The notes under the pieces were generated by a model, which saw only the letters and a program-made list of their open reading frames with translations, made no database searches and was not told where the DNA came from. Made by a program: the position numbers and the translations under genes. From positions 3,100,001 through 3,164,000 of the forward strand of contig NZ_CP137079.1 of assembly GCF_033170155.1 (NCBI RefSeq): a DNA stretch of 64,000 bases, given 5' to 3'. Shown here piece by piece: positions 18,379 to 25,760 of this stretch. The first letter of the stretch is position 1, and every line of letters starts with the position of its first letter. The stretch is from Raineyella sp. W15-4 (GTDB lineage Bacteria; Actinomycetota; Actinomycetes; Propionibacteriales; Propionibacteriaceae).

Positions 18379-19332
18379 CTACTGGGGGTTCTGCGGCCAC
18401 TGCTGTTGGTTCGGCTGCTGAGGGTTCGGCTGGGGCTGGCCGTACTGCTGCGGCTGCCGAGGCTGACCGTACTGCTGCGGCTGCGGAGGGTTCTGCGGCC
18501 ACTGCTGGCCGGGCTGTGTCGGTGCCTGACCGGGCTGCTGCCCCGGCTGGGCGGACTGCGGGGGCTGCTGATACTGCGACGGCTGGGGCTGCGGCTGATA
18601 CTGCGACGGCTGGGGCTGCGGCTGATACTGCGACGGCTGCTGCTGCGGCTGGCCCTGACCCCAACCGGGCGGCATCGCCGGCGTACCGGACTGCTGCTGC
18701 GGCAGCGCCTGCGGCGCCCCCTGCTGCCCCTGCCCGCGGTAGGAGATCTCGCCGAAGCTCACGTCGGGCGACGTACGCGCCACGTCGTTGACCTCGAAGT
18801 AGGCGGCCTTCTCGAAGTGGAAGTTCCCGGCGATCAGGTTGGTCGGGAACGACTCGATCTTGGTGTTGTACTCCCGCACGTTCGCGTTGTAATAACGCCG
18901 ACCGGCGGCGATCCGGTCCTCGGTCTCGCCCAGCGCGCGCTGCAGCTCGAGGAAGTTCGTGTTCGACTTCAGGTCGGGGTACGCCTCGACGCTCACCAGC
19001 AGGTTGTGGATAGCACCGGACAGCTGCTCCTCGGCCTCGGCGCGCTGGGCCGACGGGGTGGCACCCTCGTGCGCGGCGAGCGCAGCGGCCTGGTTGCGCA
19101 GCCGGGTGATGTCCTCCAGCGTGTTGTGCTCGTGGGCCGCATAGCCGCGGACCGTCTCGACGAGGTTCGGGATCAACTCGTAGCGACGATTCAGCTCGAC
19201 GTCGATCTGGCGCCACGACTCCTGCACCCGGTTGCGCAGGCGGACCAGGCCGTTGTACGCCCCGATCGTCCAGCCGACCACGCCGATAACGAGCAGCACG
19301 AGGATGATGAGGAAGATGATCAGCCCGTTCAT
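18379..19332 (-). CDS. lemA: LemA-family protein with Gln/Pro-rich tail
   Basis: 317 aa. One N-terminal transmembrane helix (residues 1-23), then the LemA helical domain (about 25-195) with YNGLVRLRNRVQESWRQIDV, LNRRYELIPNLVETVRGYA and YPDLKSNTNF, all diagnostic. LemA proteins are membrane-anchored with an extracytoplasmic helical domain of uncertain role. The final 120 residues are Gln/Pro/Gly-rich and include three exact 9-residue repeats (PQPQPSQYQ type), which is unusual in length for the family. ATG 19332 is chosen for its AGGAGACCC ribosome site; ATGs at 19347 and 19362 lack one. Confidence 0.93.
   Translation of the reverse strand: MNGLIIFLIILVLLVIGVVGWTIGAYNGLVRLRNRVQESWRQIDVELNRRYELIPNLVETVRGYAAHEHNTLEDITRLRNQAAALAAHEGATPSAQRAEAEEQLSGAIHNLLVSVEAYPDLKSNTNFLELQRALGETEDRIAAGRRYYNANVREYNTKIESFPTNLIAGNFHFEKAAYFEVNDVARTSPDVSFGEISYRGQGQQGAPQALPQQQSGTPAMPPGWGQGQPQQQPSQYQPQPQPSQYQPQPQPSQYQQPPQSAQPGQQPGQAPTQPGQQWPQNPPQPQQYGQPRQPQQYGQPQPNPQQPNQQQWPQNPQ
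18568..18648. repeat. Three 27-bp tandem repeats in the lemA tail
   Basis: A 27-bp unit starting CTGATACTGCGACGGCTG occurs at 18568-18594, 18595-18621 and 18622-18648; the first two are identical and the third differs by a few bases near its end. In the protein it gives a repeated Gln/Pro/Ser/Tyr nonapeptide. The copy number may vary between strains by slippage. Confidence 0.85.
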
Positions 19333-19408
19333 GGGTCTCCTGTTCATACGATGCAGGGGCACAGCTAGCTTAGCCGGGCTCAGGCCAGGCGGCTCAGGAC
19401 CGCGTTCA

Positions 19409-19448
19409 TTCCTCGATCGATGGGTGAAGTTGCCCGCCGATCGAGGAA
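19409..19448. repeat. Palindromic intergenic element C
   Basis: TTCCTCGATCG (19409-19419) pairs perfectly with CGATCGAGGAA (19438-19448) around an 18-nt centre with its own GGGT/GCCC pairing. Aligned with element A, 34 of 42 positions match. One arm difference converts a T-G pair in A into C-G here, which keeps the stem. It lies 33 bp beyond the pyrE stop codon. Confidence 0.8.
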
Positions 19449-19480
19449 CAGGGGCACCGTCGCCCCAGCGCCCGCCCGGT

Positions 19481-20047
19481 CTAGACCAGCCCGAGGTCCT
19501 CCGCCGCGGACAGCGCGTAGCGGTATTCCAGTCCGGCCTCGGCGACCTTCTCCGCGGCCCCGGTTCCCCGGTCGACGATCACCGCGACGGCCACCACTTC
19601 GGCGCCGGCCTCGCGCAGCGCCTCGACGGCGGTCAGGGCAGACCCGCCGGTGGTGGAGGTGTCCTCGACCACCAGGACCCGGCGGCCGGCGACATCGGTG
19701 CCCTCGATCCGGCGGTGCAGCCCGTGCTGCTTGGCCTCCTTGCGCACCACGAACGCGTCCAGACGCCGGCCGTCGGCGGCGGCGGAGTGCAGCATCGCGC
19801 CCGCGACGGGGTCGGCGCCCAGGGTGAGCCCGCCCACCGCGTCGAAGTCCAGGTCGGCGGTCAGCGCCCGCATCACCCGGCCGACGATCGGCGCGGCCAC
19901 GCCGTCCAGCGTCACCCGGCGCATGTCGACGTAGAAGTCGGCCTCCCGGCCGGAGGACAGCACGACGTGTTCCCGGACGACGGCGAGGTCGTTGACGAGA
20001 CCGATCAGGGCTTCGCGATCGGCGGCGGAGATATCGGAGCGAGCCAT
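19481..20047 (-). CDS. pyrE: Orotate phosphoribosyltransferase PyrE
   Basis: Transfers phosphoribose to orotate in pyrimidine synthesis. The PRPP-binding motif is VLVVEDTSTTGGSA (residues 117-130), and the orotate-side segment LSSGREADFYVDMRR is typical. The length of 188 aa is slightly short but complete for actinobacterial PyrE. ATG 20047 gives MARSDISAADREAL, the conserved beginning; ATGs at 20077 and 20146 would add unconserved sequence. It is isolated from other pyrimidine genes. Confidence 0.94.
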   Translation of the reverse strand: MARSDISAADREALIGLVNDLAVVREHVVLSSGREADFYVDMRRVTLDGVAAPIVGRVMRALTADLDFDAVGGLTLGADPVAGAMLHSAAADGRRLDAFVVRKEAKQHGLHRRIEGTDVAGRRVLVVEDTSTTGGSALTAVEALREAGAEVVAVAVIVDRGTGAAEKVAEAGLEYRYALSAAEDLGLV

Positions 20048-20093
20048 ATCCGGGACTCTAGCGGCGGCTGCTGACATCGGCAGAACCGTCATC

Positions 20094-20131
20094 GACGACG
20101 ACAGGGGTAGCAGACGACGACAGAGGTAACA
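20094..20131. repeat. Two 19-bp tandem repeats upstream of pyrE
   Basis: GACGACGACAGGGGTAGCA (20094-20112) is followed directly by GACGACGACAGAGGTAACA (20113-20131), 17 of 19 positions identical. It lies in the 199-bp gap between the sortase gene and pyrE. Confidence 0.7.
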
Positions 20132-20165
20132 ACGGAGGTGCCGCACGGGATCACAACGACCTGTC

Positions 20166-20239
20166 CCCTGAAACGACCCTGCTCCCTGAAGCAGGCAGAC
20201 GTCCTGAAGCAGTCGGACGTCCTGAAGCAGACCGACGGT
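20166..20239. repeat. Four imperfect 18-19 bp tandem repeats after the sortase gene
   Basis: Units begin CCTGAAACG, CCCTGAAGCAGGCAGACGT, CCTGAAGCAGTCGGACGT and CCTGAAGCAGACCGACGGT, at 20166, 20184, 20203 and 20221. The three inner units are strongly alike and the outermost has diverged. The array starts 8 bp beyond the sortase stop codon. The units are too short, and lack distinct spacers, for a CRISPR array. Confidence 0.7.
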
Positions 20240-20246
20240 CCCGTAA

Positions 20247-20966
20247 CTACTTCTGCCGGGTGCTCACCAGATGGCCGAAGACGATGTAGCGGTCCGGGGA
20301 CCGGAACAGGTCGGCGCAAGTGGTCAGCGTGATCAGCTTGTCGGTCGGGTGCTCGCCGGGGTGGCCCGGCACCGGGTCGAGGACCCAGGTGTCGGCGTCG
20401 GTCACGGTGGCCGAGAAGTCCATCACGTACGTGTAGACGGCGTCGCGGGTCTCGACGTCGATGGTCGCGCCCTTCTGCAGGCTCTTCAGCTCGCGGAACG
20501 GTTGCCCATGGGTCACCACGTGACCGGCGACCGCGAAGTTGCCGACCTGGCCGGGACCGACGGTGTTCTCGTACCAACCCAGCCCCCGGGCGAGGATGGA
20601 CTGATCGGTCCCGTCGAGGATCGGCACCGCCCAGGAGTCACCGAAGGCCGGCACCCGCATGATCCCCAGGGCGTCCCCGGGGATGCGGGTCACCGTCCCG
20701 TCGGGGCGTACGTCGCCGCTGGTCGCGGCGGCGGGACTCGTCTGCCCGCTCGACCAGTCCTGCTGCAGCTGGGTGGCGGTGCGGCCGTACGACTGCTGGG
20801 AGATGATCGTCGTGCCGACGTACTGGTAGCCGAACCAGCCGAGCACGGTGAGCCCGATCACCAGCAGGAGGATGCCCACGACGAGGCCCACGGGGGAACG
20901 CCGGCCCGGGGAACGCCGACCCGGGGAACGGCGTGCGGCGGACGGACGGTCGGCTCTGGAACTCAC
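20247..20966 (-). CDS. Class E sortase
   Basis: 239 aa. Membrane-anchored transpeptidase that attaches LAxTG-type proteins to peptidoglycan or pilin. One transmembrane helix is near the N-terminus (about 26-48), after a basic Arg/Ser/Pro-rich cytoplasmic stretch with a repeated RSPGR word. The catalytic residues are in the expected order: His in AVAGHVVTHG, Cys in LTLTTCAD and Arg in SPDRYIVFG. The TLTTC signature and the single N-terminal anchor fit class E. GTG 20966 is the start that leaves a short cytoplasmic tail; no substrate with a sorting signal is evident nearby. Confidence 0.92.
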   Translation of the reverse strand: MSSRADRPSAARRSPGRRSPGRRSPVGLVVGILLLVIGLTVLGWFGYQYVGTTIISQQSYGRTATQLQQDWSSGQTSPAAATSGDVRPDGTVTRIPGDALGIMRVPAFGDSWAVPILDGTDQSILARGLGWYENTVGPGQVGNFAVAGHVVTHGQPFRELKSLQKGATIDVETRDAVYTYVMDFSATVTDADTWVLDPVPGHPGEHPTDKLITLTTCADLFRSPDRYIVFGHLVSTRQK

Positions 20967-21048
20967 GGGCCCATTCTCGCGACCGGCGGGGTTCGTCCCA
21001 AGTCGGCGTGATATCCGGGAGTGTCCGGGACGCCGAGGGAGCGCCCGC

Positions 21049-21942
21049 TCAGTGCCCGAGGAACAGCTCCGGCGGCACCGGGGATGCCTCGGCGTCCGCA
21101 GCGGTGAACGGCCGCGCCCCCGCGCACCAGTCGGCCAGCGCCTCCTCGTCGAGGAACCGGTAGGCGAACACCGCCGCGGCCGCCTCCCGGGCCAGTTCCC
21201 GGGTCGGCAGCGGCGCGGCGGACCCGTAGAGGATGACGTTGCCGAAGCGCCGGCCCCGCCAGGTGGACGGTTCGGCGGAGATCGCGGCGTGCGACCAGGT
21301 GGCCCGTACGCCGACCGCGACCCGCCGGGACCAGTCCATCGTGCCGGCGTCGGTGACGTTGGCCAGGAACAGGCCGCCCGGCACCAGCACCCGGCGGACG
21401 TCGGCGAGGAACTCGGCGGTGACCAGTTCTCCCGGCACACGGGCCCCGTCGAATGCGTCGAGGACGACGATGTCGGCGTGGTCGGCGGGGATCGAGGTGA
21501 TCCCGGACCGTCCGTCGACGGGCCGCACCTTGATCCCGGAGCGGCGCGGCAGCGGCGCCTTGTCCCGCACCTCCTGGGTGAGGGCGGCGTCGGGTTCGAG
21601 GACGAGCTGGGCGGAGGTGGGTCGGGTCGCGGCGACGTAGCGGGCCAGGCTCATCCCGGCCCCGCCGATGTGCACGATCCGGATCCGTTCGCCCGCCGGG
21701 GCGTACGCGTCGATCGCCTCGGCGATCCGCTGCATGTAGTCGAACTCCAGCACGGTCGGATGCGCGGGATCGATGTGGGACTGGTCGGTGGTGCCGATCC
21801 GGACCAGCCAGGCGCCGGGGCGGTCCGGGTCGGGCAGTACGCGTGGCGGGACGGGACGTTCCCCGGGAGGGCCGGAACCGCCGGCGGGATCGGGGCCGCC
21901 CTCCGGTTCCGGGCCGTGCGGGCGGGATCGGCGGCGGGACAT
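21049..21942 (-). CDS. Spermidine-synthase-like methyltransferase-fold protein
   Basis: 297 aa, cytoplasmic. The Rossmann-fold segment IRIVHIGGAGMSLARYVA (near residue 85), the acidic LVLEPD after strand 2 and ADIVVLDAFDG match the spermidine-synthase-like family. Members lacking the full polyamine-binding set are common in actinobacteria and usually lack proven activity. The first 45 residues are Pro/Gly-rich. ATG 21942 has GGAGGC 3 nt upstream; an in-frame ATG at 22095 would add a basic, unconserved leader. Confidence 0.82.
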   Translation of the reverse strand: MSRRRSRPHGPEPEGGPDPAGGSGPPGERPVPPRVLPDPDRPGAWLVRIGTTDQSHIDPAHPTVLEFDYMQRIAEAIDAYAPAGERIRIVHIGGAGMSLARYVAATRPTSAQLVLEPDAALTQEVRDKAPLPRRSGIKVRPVDGRSGITSIPADHADIVVLDAFDGARVPGELVTAEFLADVRRVLVPGGLFLANVTDAGTMDWSRRVAVGVRATWSHAAISAEPSTWRGRRFGNVILYGSAAPLPTRELAREAAAAVFAYRFLDEEALADWCAGARPFTAADAEASPVPPELFLGH

Positions 21943-22246
21943 GCCTCCACCGTACGGGACGCCTCCGCACCGACGCCCCGGAGCGGGACCGCCGACGGGA
22001 CGGCGCACAGGACGCCGTCGCCGACGCCACCGTACGAGGGCCCCTGGAAACCCCTCGGGGGCGAATCCCCCATCACCGCCACCGGTGTCCCCCATTGCAC
22101 CCGGAAGAGCCGCTGTATCCCTTTACGACGGCCCGCGGAGAGGCGACGCTGGATGAAGAGGGCGCCGCGGACGGTGCCTCACGATCACACCGGGCCCGAT
22201 CGTCGGGTCCACCCGTCAGGGACAAGGAATCCGGAAGGAACCCGCC
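21943..22246. other. 304-bp divergent intergenic region
   Basis: Separates the spermidine-synthase-like gene from the PspC pair. It is GC-rich and no protein-like frame stands out. AAGGAACCCGCC just before 22247 is the ribosome site of the first PspC gene. No clear promoter hexamers were recognised. Confidence 0.5.
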
Positions 22247-22435
22247 ATGCTCGACATCGGCATCACCCGCCCGGCCGAGGGCCGCGTCATCGCCGGCGTG
22301 TGCGCCGGCCTCGGCGCCAAGTTCGGCATCGATCCCCTCATCCTGCGCATCGCCTTCGCCGTTTCGCTGTTCTGGGGCGGCGCCGGCGCTCTCGTCTACG
22401 CGATCCTCTGGGTGCTGATGCCCAGCGAGAAGTGA
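22247..22435 (+). CDS. PspC-domain peptide 1
   Basis: 62 aa. Consists almost entirely of one PspC domain: RVIAGVCAGLGAKFGIDPLILRIAFAV, then a transmembrane segment and LVYAILWVLMP. PspC domains are known from phage-shock-type envelope stress regulation, where they sense membrane state. The ribosome site AAGGAA is well placed. A second PspC peptide follows 16 bp downstream, so the two are cotranscribed. Confidence 0.9.
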   Translation: MLDIGITRPAEGRVIAGVCAGLGAKFGIDPLILRIAFAVSLFWGGAGALVYAILWVLMPSEK

Positions 22436-22451
22436 CCCGGAAGGCCACGAC

Positions 22452-22634
22452 ATGAACGACTGGTACCGCCCCCGCAACAACCGCGTGATCGCGGGCGTCT
22501 GCGCCGGCATCGCCCGCAAACTCGGCATCGGCGCCAACTGGGTGCGCCTCGCCTTCATCCTGCTGATCTGGTTCGCCGGCGTGCCGCTGTGGATCTACCT
22601 GATCGGCTGGATCCTGATGCCGAACGAGCCCTGA
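22452..22634 (+). CDS. PspC-domain peptide 2
   Basis: 60 aa, a paralogue of the upstream peptide. RVIAGVCAGIARKLGIGANWVRLAF and IYLIGWILMPNE align position for position with the neighbour. The N-terminus MNDWYRPRNN differs. The pair looks like a tandem duplication that has diverged. Each would give one membrane hairpin, so they may form a heteromer; that is inference. GGAAGG lies about 10 nt before the ATG. Confidence 0.9.
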   Translation: MNDWYRPRNNRVIAGVCAGIARKLGIGANWVRLAFILLIWFAGVPLWIYLIGWILMPNEP

Positions 22635-22719
22635 TCGACCTCGCCCTGACGATGCGACGATGCGCCGCGGTCGACCCCACGGGACCGACATCGCCGTGAC
22701 CGACCCGCACCCCTGATCC

Positions 22720-22779
22720 CCGGGCGACGTTCCAGGTGTCCCCCCACCTCGTGTCCCCCCTTGCACGGACGTCGCCCGG
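22720..22779 (+). terminator. Large 11-bp-stem hairpin downstream of PspC genes
   Basis: CCGGGCGACGT (22720-22730) pairs perfectly with ACGTCGCCCGG (22769-22779); the 38-nt loop has a weaker AGGTG/CACCT pairing and two runs of six C. It stands 86 bp after the second PspC stop, just ahead of a second hairpin. It may end transcription or act as an RNA structure. Confidence 0.5.
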
Positions 22780-22787
22780 TCCCCCGG

Positions 22788-22819
22788 AGGCCCGGAGAGT
22801 TCCCCCACTCTCCGGGCCT
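22788..22819 (+). terminator. 12-bp terminator hairpin
   Basis: AGGCCCGGAGAG (22788-22799) pairs perfectly with CTCTCCGGGCCT (22808-22819) across an 8-nt loop and is followed by TCGTCATGTT. It is the best terminator candidate for the PspC operon. Confidence 0.65.
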
Positions 22820-23132
22820 TCGTCATGTTCGTGGGGAGATCTGGCCGACAGGGGATCGTCGTCCGCATCGTCCAGGAAGCCGGTTCCACCCTCCCCAATG
22901 GTGTTCGCGCCTGCGGTGCTCGCGCGACCTCTGGTTCTCCTGCGACCTTCCCCTATGACCGCTCACCGAGGGTCAACACCAGGGCTTGCCGCCGACAGCC
23001 GCCGCCCGACCTGTCCGGTCGACAGTCGCGTCGGCATACGCACTGTGGCGGCGGTTCGTGGTAATAGGGTTCGGCCGACCGACAAAGATATCGGCGCCAT
23101 GGGACGCAGCGCCCGAGTTCTGGAGCCCCGCT

Positions 23133-23147
23133 TGTACAAGATGTACA
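23133..23147. promoter_or_regulatory. TGTACA-N3-TGTACA operator and -10 region
   Basis: Two copies of the self-complementary word TGTACA (23133-23138, 23142-23147) are separated by AGA. TACACT at 23144-23149 would make an acceptable -10 hexamer, putting the transcript start at or very near the ATG at 23156. Such overlap of promoter and palindromes is typical of autoregulated antitoxin genes; the assignment is inferred. Confidence 0.5.
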
Positions 23148-23155
23148 CTCGAGGC

Positions 23156-23578
23156 ATGACAAACGGAACTCTGAGCTACGACTCTGTGGCAGAGGCTCGT
23201 GCCAACTTCAAGGATCTCAGTGTCGCCGCGTCCGAGGGACGACCGGCGCGATACATGCGCGAGGGCAAGAGCGTCGCCGTGGTGGACCTCGATCGCCTCG
23301 TCCGCACCGTGGCGCTGCTCCACCCCGCGAAGGCCGAGGTCTTCCACGAGGACGATGCGGTGGGCCTGGCGATCCCCGAACTCGGCTTGGCAGTCGAGGG
23401 AGACACCCTCGACGACGCAGTGGTCGACATGGTCGAGGCACTGCGCGACTACGCCCAGGACTGGGTGGACCACCTCCGCACCGCCTCCAACCACAGCGAC
23501 AACTGGGGTGTGGTCCAGATCATCGAGGGATCGGACGACGCCTATTTGACGAAGTGGATCCTGGGCCAGGTCTCGTGA
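23156..23578 (+). CDS. Antitoxin-like protein (Phd/YefM-like N-terminus, HicB-like C-terminus)
   Basis: 140 aa. Residues 8-50 (SVAEARANFKDLSVAASEGRP, then SVAVVDLDRL) resemble the Phd/YefM antitoxin DNA-binding fold. The middle part (VGLAIPELGLAVEGDTLDDAVVDMVEAL) resembles HicB/DUF1902-like domains that modulate a partner toxin. It is directly followed, with a GTGA overlap, by a candidate toxin gene. ATG 23156 is the first start after the operator; a leaderless transcript is possible. The two-gene unit fits a type II toxin-antitoxin operon. Confidence 0.72.
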   Translation: MTNGTLSYDSVAEARANFKDLSVAASEGRPARYMREGKSVAVVDLDRLVRTVALLHPAKAEVFHEDDAVGLAIPELGLAVEGDTLDDAVVDMVEALRDYAQDWVDHLRTASNHSDNWGVVQIIEGSDDAYLTKWILGQVS

Positions 23579-24009
23579 CCGGGTTCCCGGCCCCGAACCG
23601 CAAGGCCCACCGCGACTTCTGCCGGATCGAGGGCTGGACAGAGGTCAAGAACGCGACCGGAGGATCGGTCCGACACCATCCCACCTTCGAACTCGTCCTC
23701 CCCGATTCCACTGTCCTTCGCACCCATATCTCGCACCCCGTCAGCAGCAAGGAGACCTACGGCAAGGGGGTTTGGGCAACCATCCTGACGGCACAGCTCC
23801 GCGTCACCGAAGAGGAGTTCTGGGCCTGCGTCGAGCACCAGGTCCTGCCCAACCACGGAGCGTCAGCACGCCTAACGAGGACCACCCTGCCGGCAGCGCT
23901 GGTCCACCAACTCATCATGGCCGGCATCCCCGAACGCGATGTGCTCGCAATGAACCGGGACCAGGCGATCGCCACGATGACCGAGATCTGGTCGGCCCCC
24001 AAGGACTGA
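23575..24009 (+). CDS. Candidate toxin of the 23156-24009 operon
   Basis: 144 aa from GTG 23575, whose TGA overlap with the upstream stop gives coupling. The sequence RDFCRIEGWTEVKNATGG, then HHPTFELVLPDSTVLRTHIS and TEEEFWACVEHQVLPNHG resembles actinobacterial proteins annotated as cytotoxic translational repressors of toxin-antitoxin systems. A small RNA-binding-like alpha/beta N-terminus with a basic His-containing loop is plausible. I recognise the family only by recollection of its conserved words; the activity is unproven. An in-frame ATG at 23554 would overlap the antitoxin more deeply. Confidence 0.68.
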   Translation: MTGFPAPNRKAHRDFCRIEGWTEVKNATGGSVRHHPTFELVLPDSTVLRTHISHPVSSKETYGKGVWATILTAQLRVTEEEFWACVEHQVLPNHGASARLTRTTLPAALVHQLIMAGIPERDVLAMNRDQAIATMTEIWSAPKD

Positions 24010-24150
24010 TCGCCCGACAGCCACCGTCCAGTGGATCGACGGAGCGTGATCGCGAGTTGCACAACATAAGTATTTCGGATTACCTTCCTAAGCGCACCTA
24101 ATACCTCGGTGGCCCCACGCCGCTGATCCCCTGCCATGGAAGGCCTGAGC

Positions 24151-24975
24151 ATGAAGACTCCCCGCATCCTCCCGGCGATCGCAGGTCTCCTCGTCGCCTG
24201 CCTCAGCCTGAGCGCATGCGCCGGCGGAGGATCTGCCGCTCCGGCCGCCAGCAGCTCCGCGTCCGGCTCGACCGCCCTGACCGATCTGCAGAAGTCGGGC
24301 GTGCTCAAGGTCGGCACCGAGGGCACGTACGCCCCCTTCACCTTCCACGACCAGACCACCAACCAGCTCACCGGCTACGACATCGAGGTGATCACTGCGG
24401 TCGCCGGCAAGCTCGGGGTGAAGCCGCAGTTCTCCGAGACCAAGTGGGATGCGATCTTCGCCGGGCTGGAGGCCAAGCGCTACGACCTGGTCGCCAACGA
24501 GGTGTCGATCAACGATGACCGCAAGGCCAAGTACGACCTGACGGCGACCTACTCGGTGTCCTACCCGGTCGTCATCGTCAAGGCCGACAACACCGCGATC
24601 ACCTCGATCGGCTCACTCAAGGGCCACACCGCCGCACAGACCGCGACGTCCAACTGGGGCACGTTCGCCACCGACAACGGCGCGACCCTGAAGCCGGTGG
24701 ACGGTTTCACCGAGGCCGTCGCCGCGGTCAAGGACGGCCGGGTCGACCTCACGGTGAACGACAACCTGGCCGCTCTGGAGTACTTCACCACCACCAAGGA
24801 CACCAGCGTGAAGACCGCCGTCGAGGTGCCCGACCAGAAGGTCCTCCAGGCGTTCGCGCTGCGCAAGGACTCCGGCTTGGTCGAGCCGATCAACCAAGCG
24901 CTGTCCGACCTGGCCGCCGACGGCACCCTGGCGAAGATCGGCGAGAAGTACTTCGGCAAGGACATCTCGCACTGA
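24151..24975 (+). CDS. Amino-acid ABC transporter substrate-binding lipoprotein
   Basis: 274 aa. Lipoprotein signal with lipobox LSAC, then a Ser/Ala linker and a family-3 solute-binding domain (about 45-270). VGTEGTYAPFTFHDQTTNQL, GYDIEVITAVAGKLGV and DLVANEVSINDDRKAKYDLT are typical of polar amino-acid binders, closest in style to cystine-binding TcyA/FliY proteins. The ligand is inferred. ATG 24151 follows GGAAGGCCTGAGC; ATG 24136 lacks a good site. It heads a three-gene importer operon (binding protein, permease, ATPase). The 141-bp leader is AT-rich and contains TTGCAC (24057-24062). Confidence 0.9.
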   Translation: MKTPRILPAIAGLLVACLSLSACAGGGSAAPAASSSASGSTALTDLQKSGVLKVGTEGTYAPFTFHDQTTNQLTGYDIEVITAVAGKLGVKPQFSETKWDAIFAGLEAKRYDLVANEVSINDDRKAKYDLTATYSVSYPVVIVKADNTAITSIGSLKGHTAAQTATSNWGTFATDNGATLKPVDGFTEAVAAVKDGRVDLTVNDNLAALEYFTTTKDTSVKTAVEVPDQKVLQAFALRKDSGLVEPINQALSDLAADGTLAKIGEKYFGKDISH

Positions 24976-25034
24976 TCGGTCGCTGAACCACTTCGTCACC
25001 GAAATCACTGGGGAATCACCGGAAGGGGTGTGCC

Positions 25035-25703
25035 ATGGATCCGGCCACGTGGGAGCTGATCGTCAGGTCGATCGGCCCGCTGCTGCTGGGGGCGGTGGTG
25101 GGGACCATCCCGCTCACCGTGGTGTCGTTCGCCGTCGGGCTGGTGCTGGCGCTGCTGGTCGCGCTGGCCCGGCTGTCGTCGGTCGCCGTGCTGCGCTGGC
25201 TGGCGACGGCGTACGTGTCGATCATCCGTGGCACGCCGCTGCTGGTGCAGTTGTTCATCATCTTCTACGCGCTGCCGATGCTGGGGGTGGTGATCGACCC
25301 GTTCCCCTCGGCGGTGATCGCCTTCTCGCTCAACGTCGGGGGCTATGCCGCCGAGACCATCCGCGGCTCGATCCTGGCCGTCCCGCGCGGACAGTGGGAG
25401 GCCGCCACCACGATCGGGATGGGCTACACGCTCACCCTGCGTCGGGTGGTGCTGCCGCAGGCGCTGCGGGTGGCGGTCCCGCCGCTGTCCAACACCTTCA
25501 TCTCGCTGGTGAAGGACACCTCGCTGGCGTCGACGGTGATGGTCACCGAGTTGCTCCGCCGGGCCCAGGAGATCGCTGCCCCGTCGTACCAGTTCCTCGC
25601 GCTGTACTCGCTGGCGGCGGTCATCTACTGGGTGCTGTGCAGCGGGCTGTCGTGGGGCCAGCAGCGGCTGGAGCAGCACCTGGGCCGATACGTGACGGTC
25701 TAG
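25035..25703 (+). CDS. Amino-acid ABC transporter permease
   Basis: 222 aa integral membrane permease of the HisM/GlnP family. Five or so hydrophobic segments span the protein, and the EAA loop that contacts the ATPase reads EAATTIGMGYTLTLRRVVLPQAL (start near residue 123, with GMGYTLTLRRV). RGTPLLVQLF is the conserved segment before transmembrane helix 3. GGAAGGGG sits just before ATG 25035. It pairs with the ATPase 58 bp downstream. Confidence 0.94.
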   Translation: MDPATWELIVRSIGPLLLGAVVGTIPLTVVSFAVGLVLALLVALARLSSVAVLRWLATAYVSIIRGTPLLVQLFIIFYALPMLGVVIDPFPSAVIAFSLNVGGYAAETIRGSILAVPRGQWEAATTIGMGYTLTLRRVVLPQALRVAVPPLSNTFISLVKDTSLASTVMVTELLRRAQEIAAPSYQFLALYSLAAVIYWVLCSGLSWGQQRLEQHLGRYVTV

Positions 25704-25760
25704 CTGCCACCTGATCCGGCCACCACAAGGTCCGGCCGCCACACGATCGAGGAGAACGAG

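Larger units (their letters stand above)
22635..23155. other. 521-bp region after the PspC pair with two tandem hairpins
   Basis: No gene supported. Two hairpins (22720-22779 and 22788-22819) lie in its first half. The rest, up to the antitoxin-like gene at 23156, has moderate GC and ends in a TGTACA-rich operator (23133-23147). An in-frame extension of the antitoxin frame reaches back to 22736 but has no protein-like character. Confidence 0.5.

Noticed and set aside
20166-20239. Tandem 18-19 bp repeats as a CRISPR array
   Set aside because: Units abut each other with no unique spacers, units are too short, and no cas gene is present.
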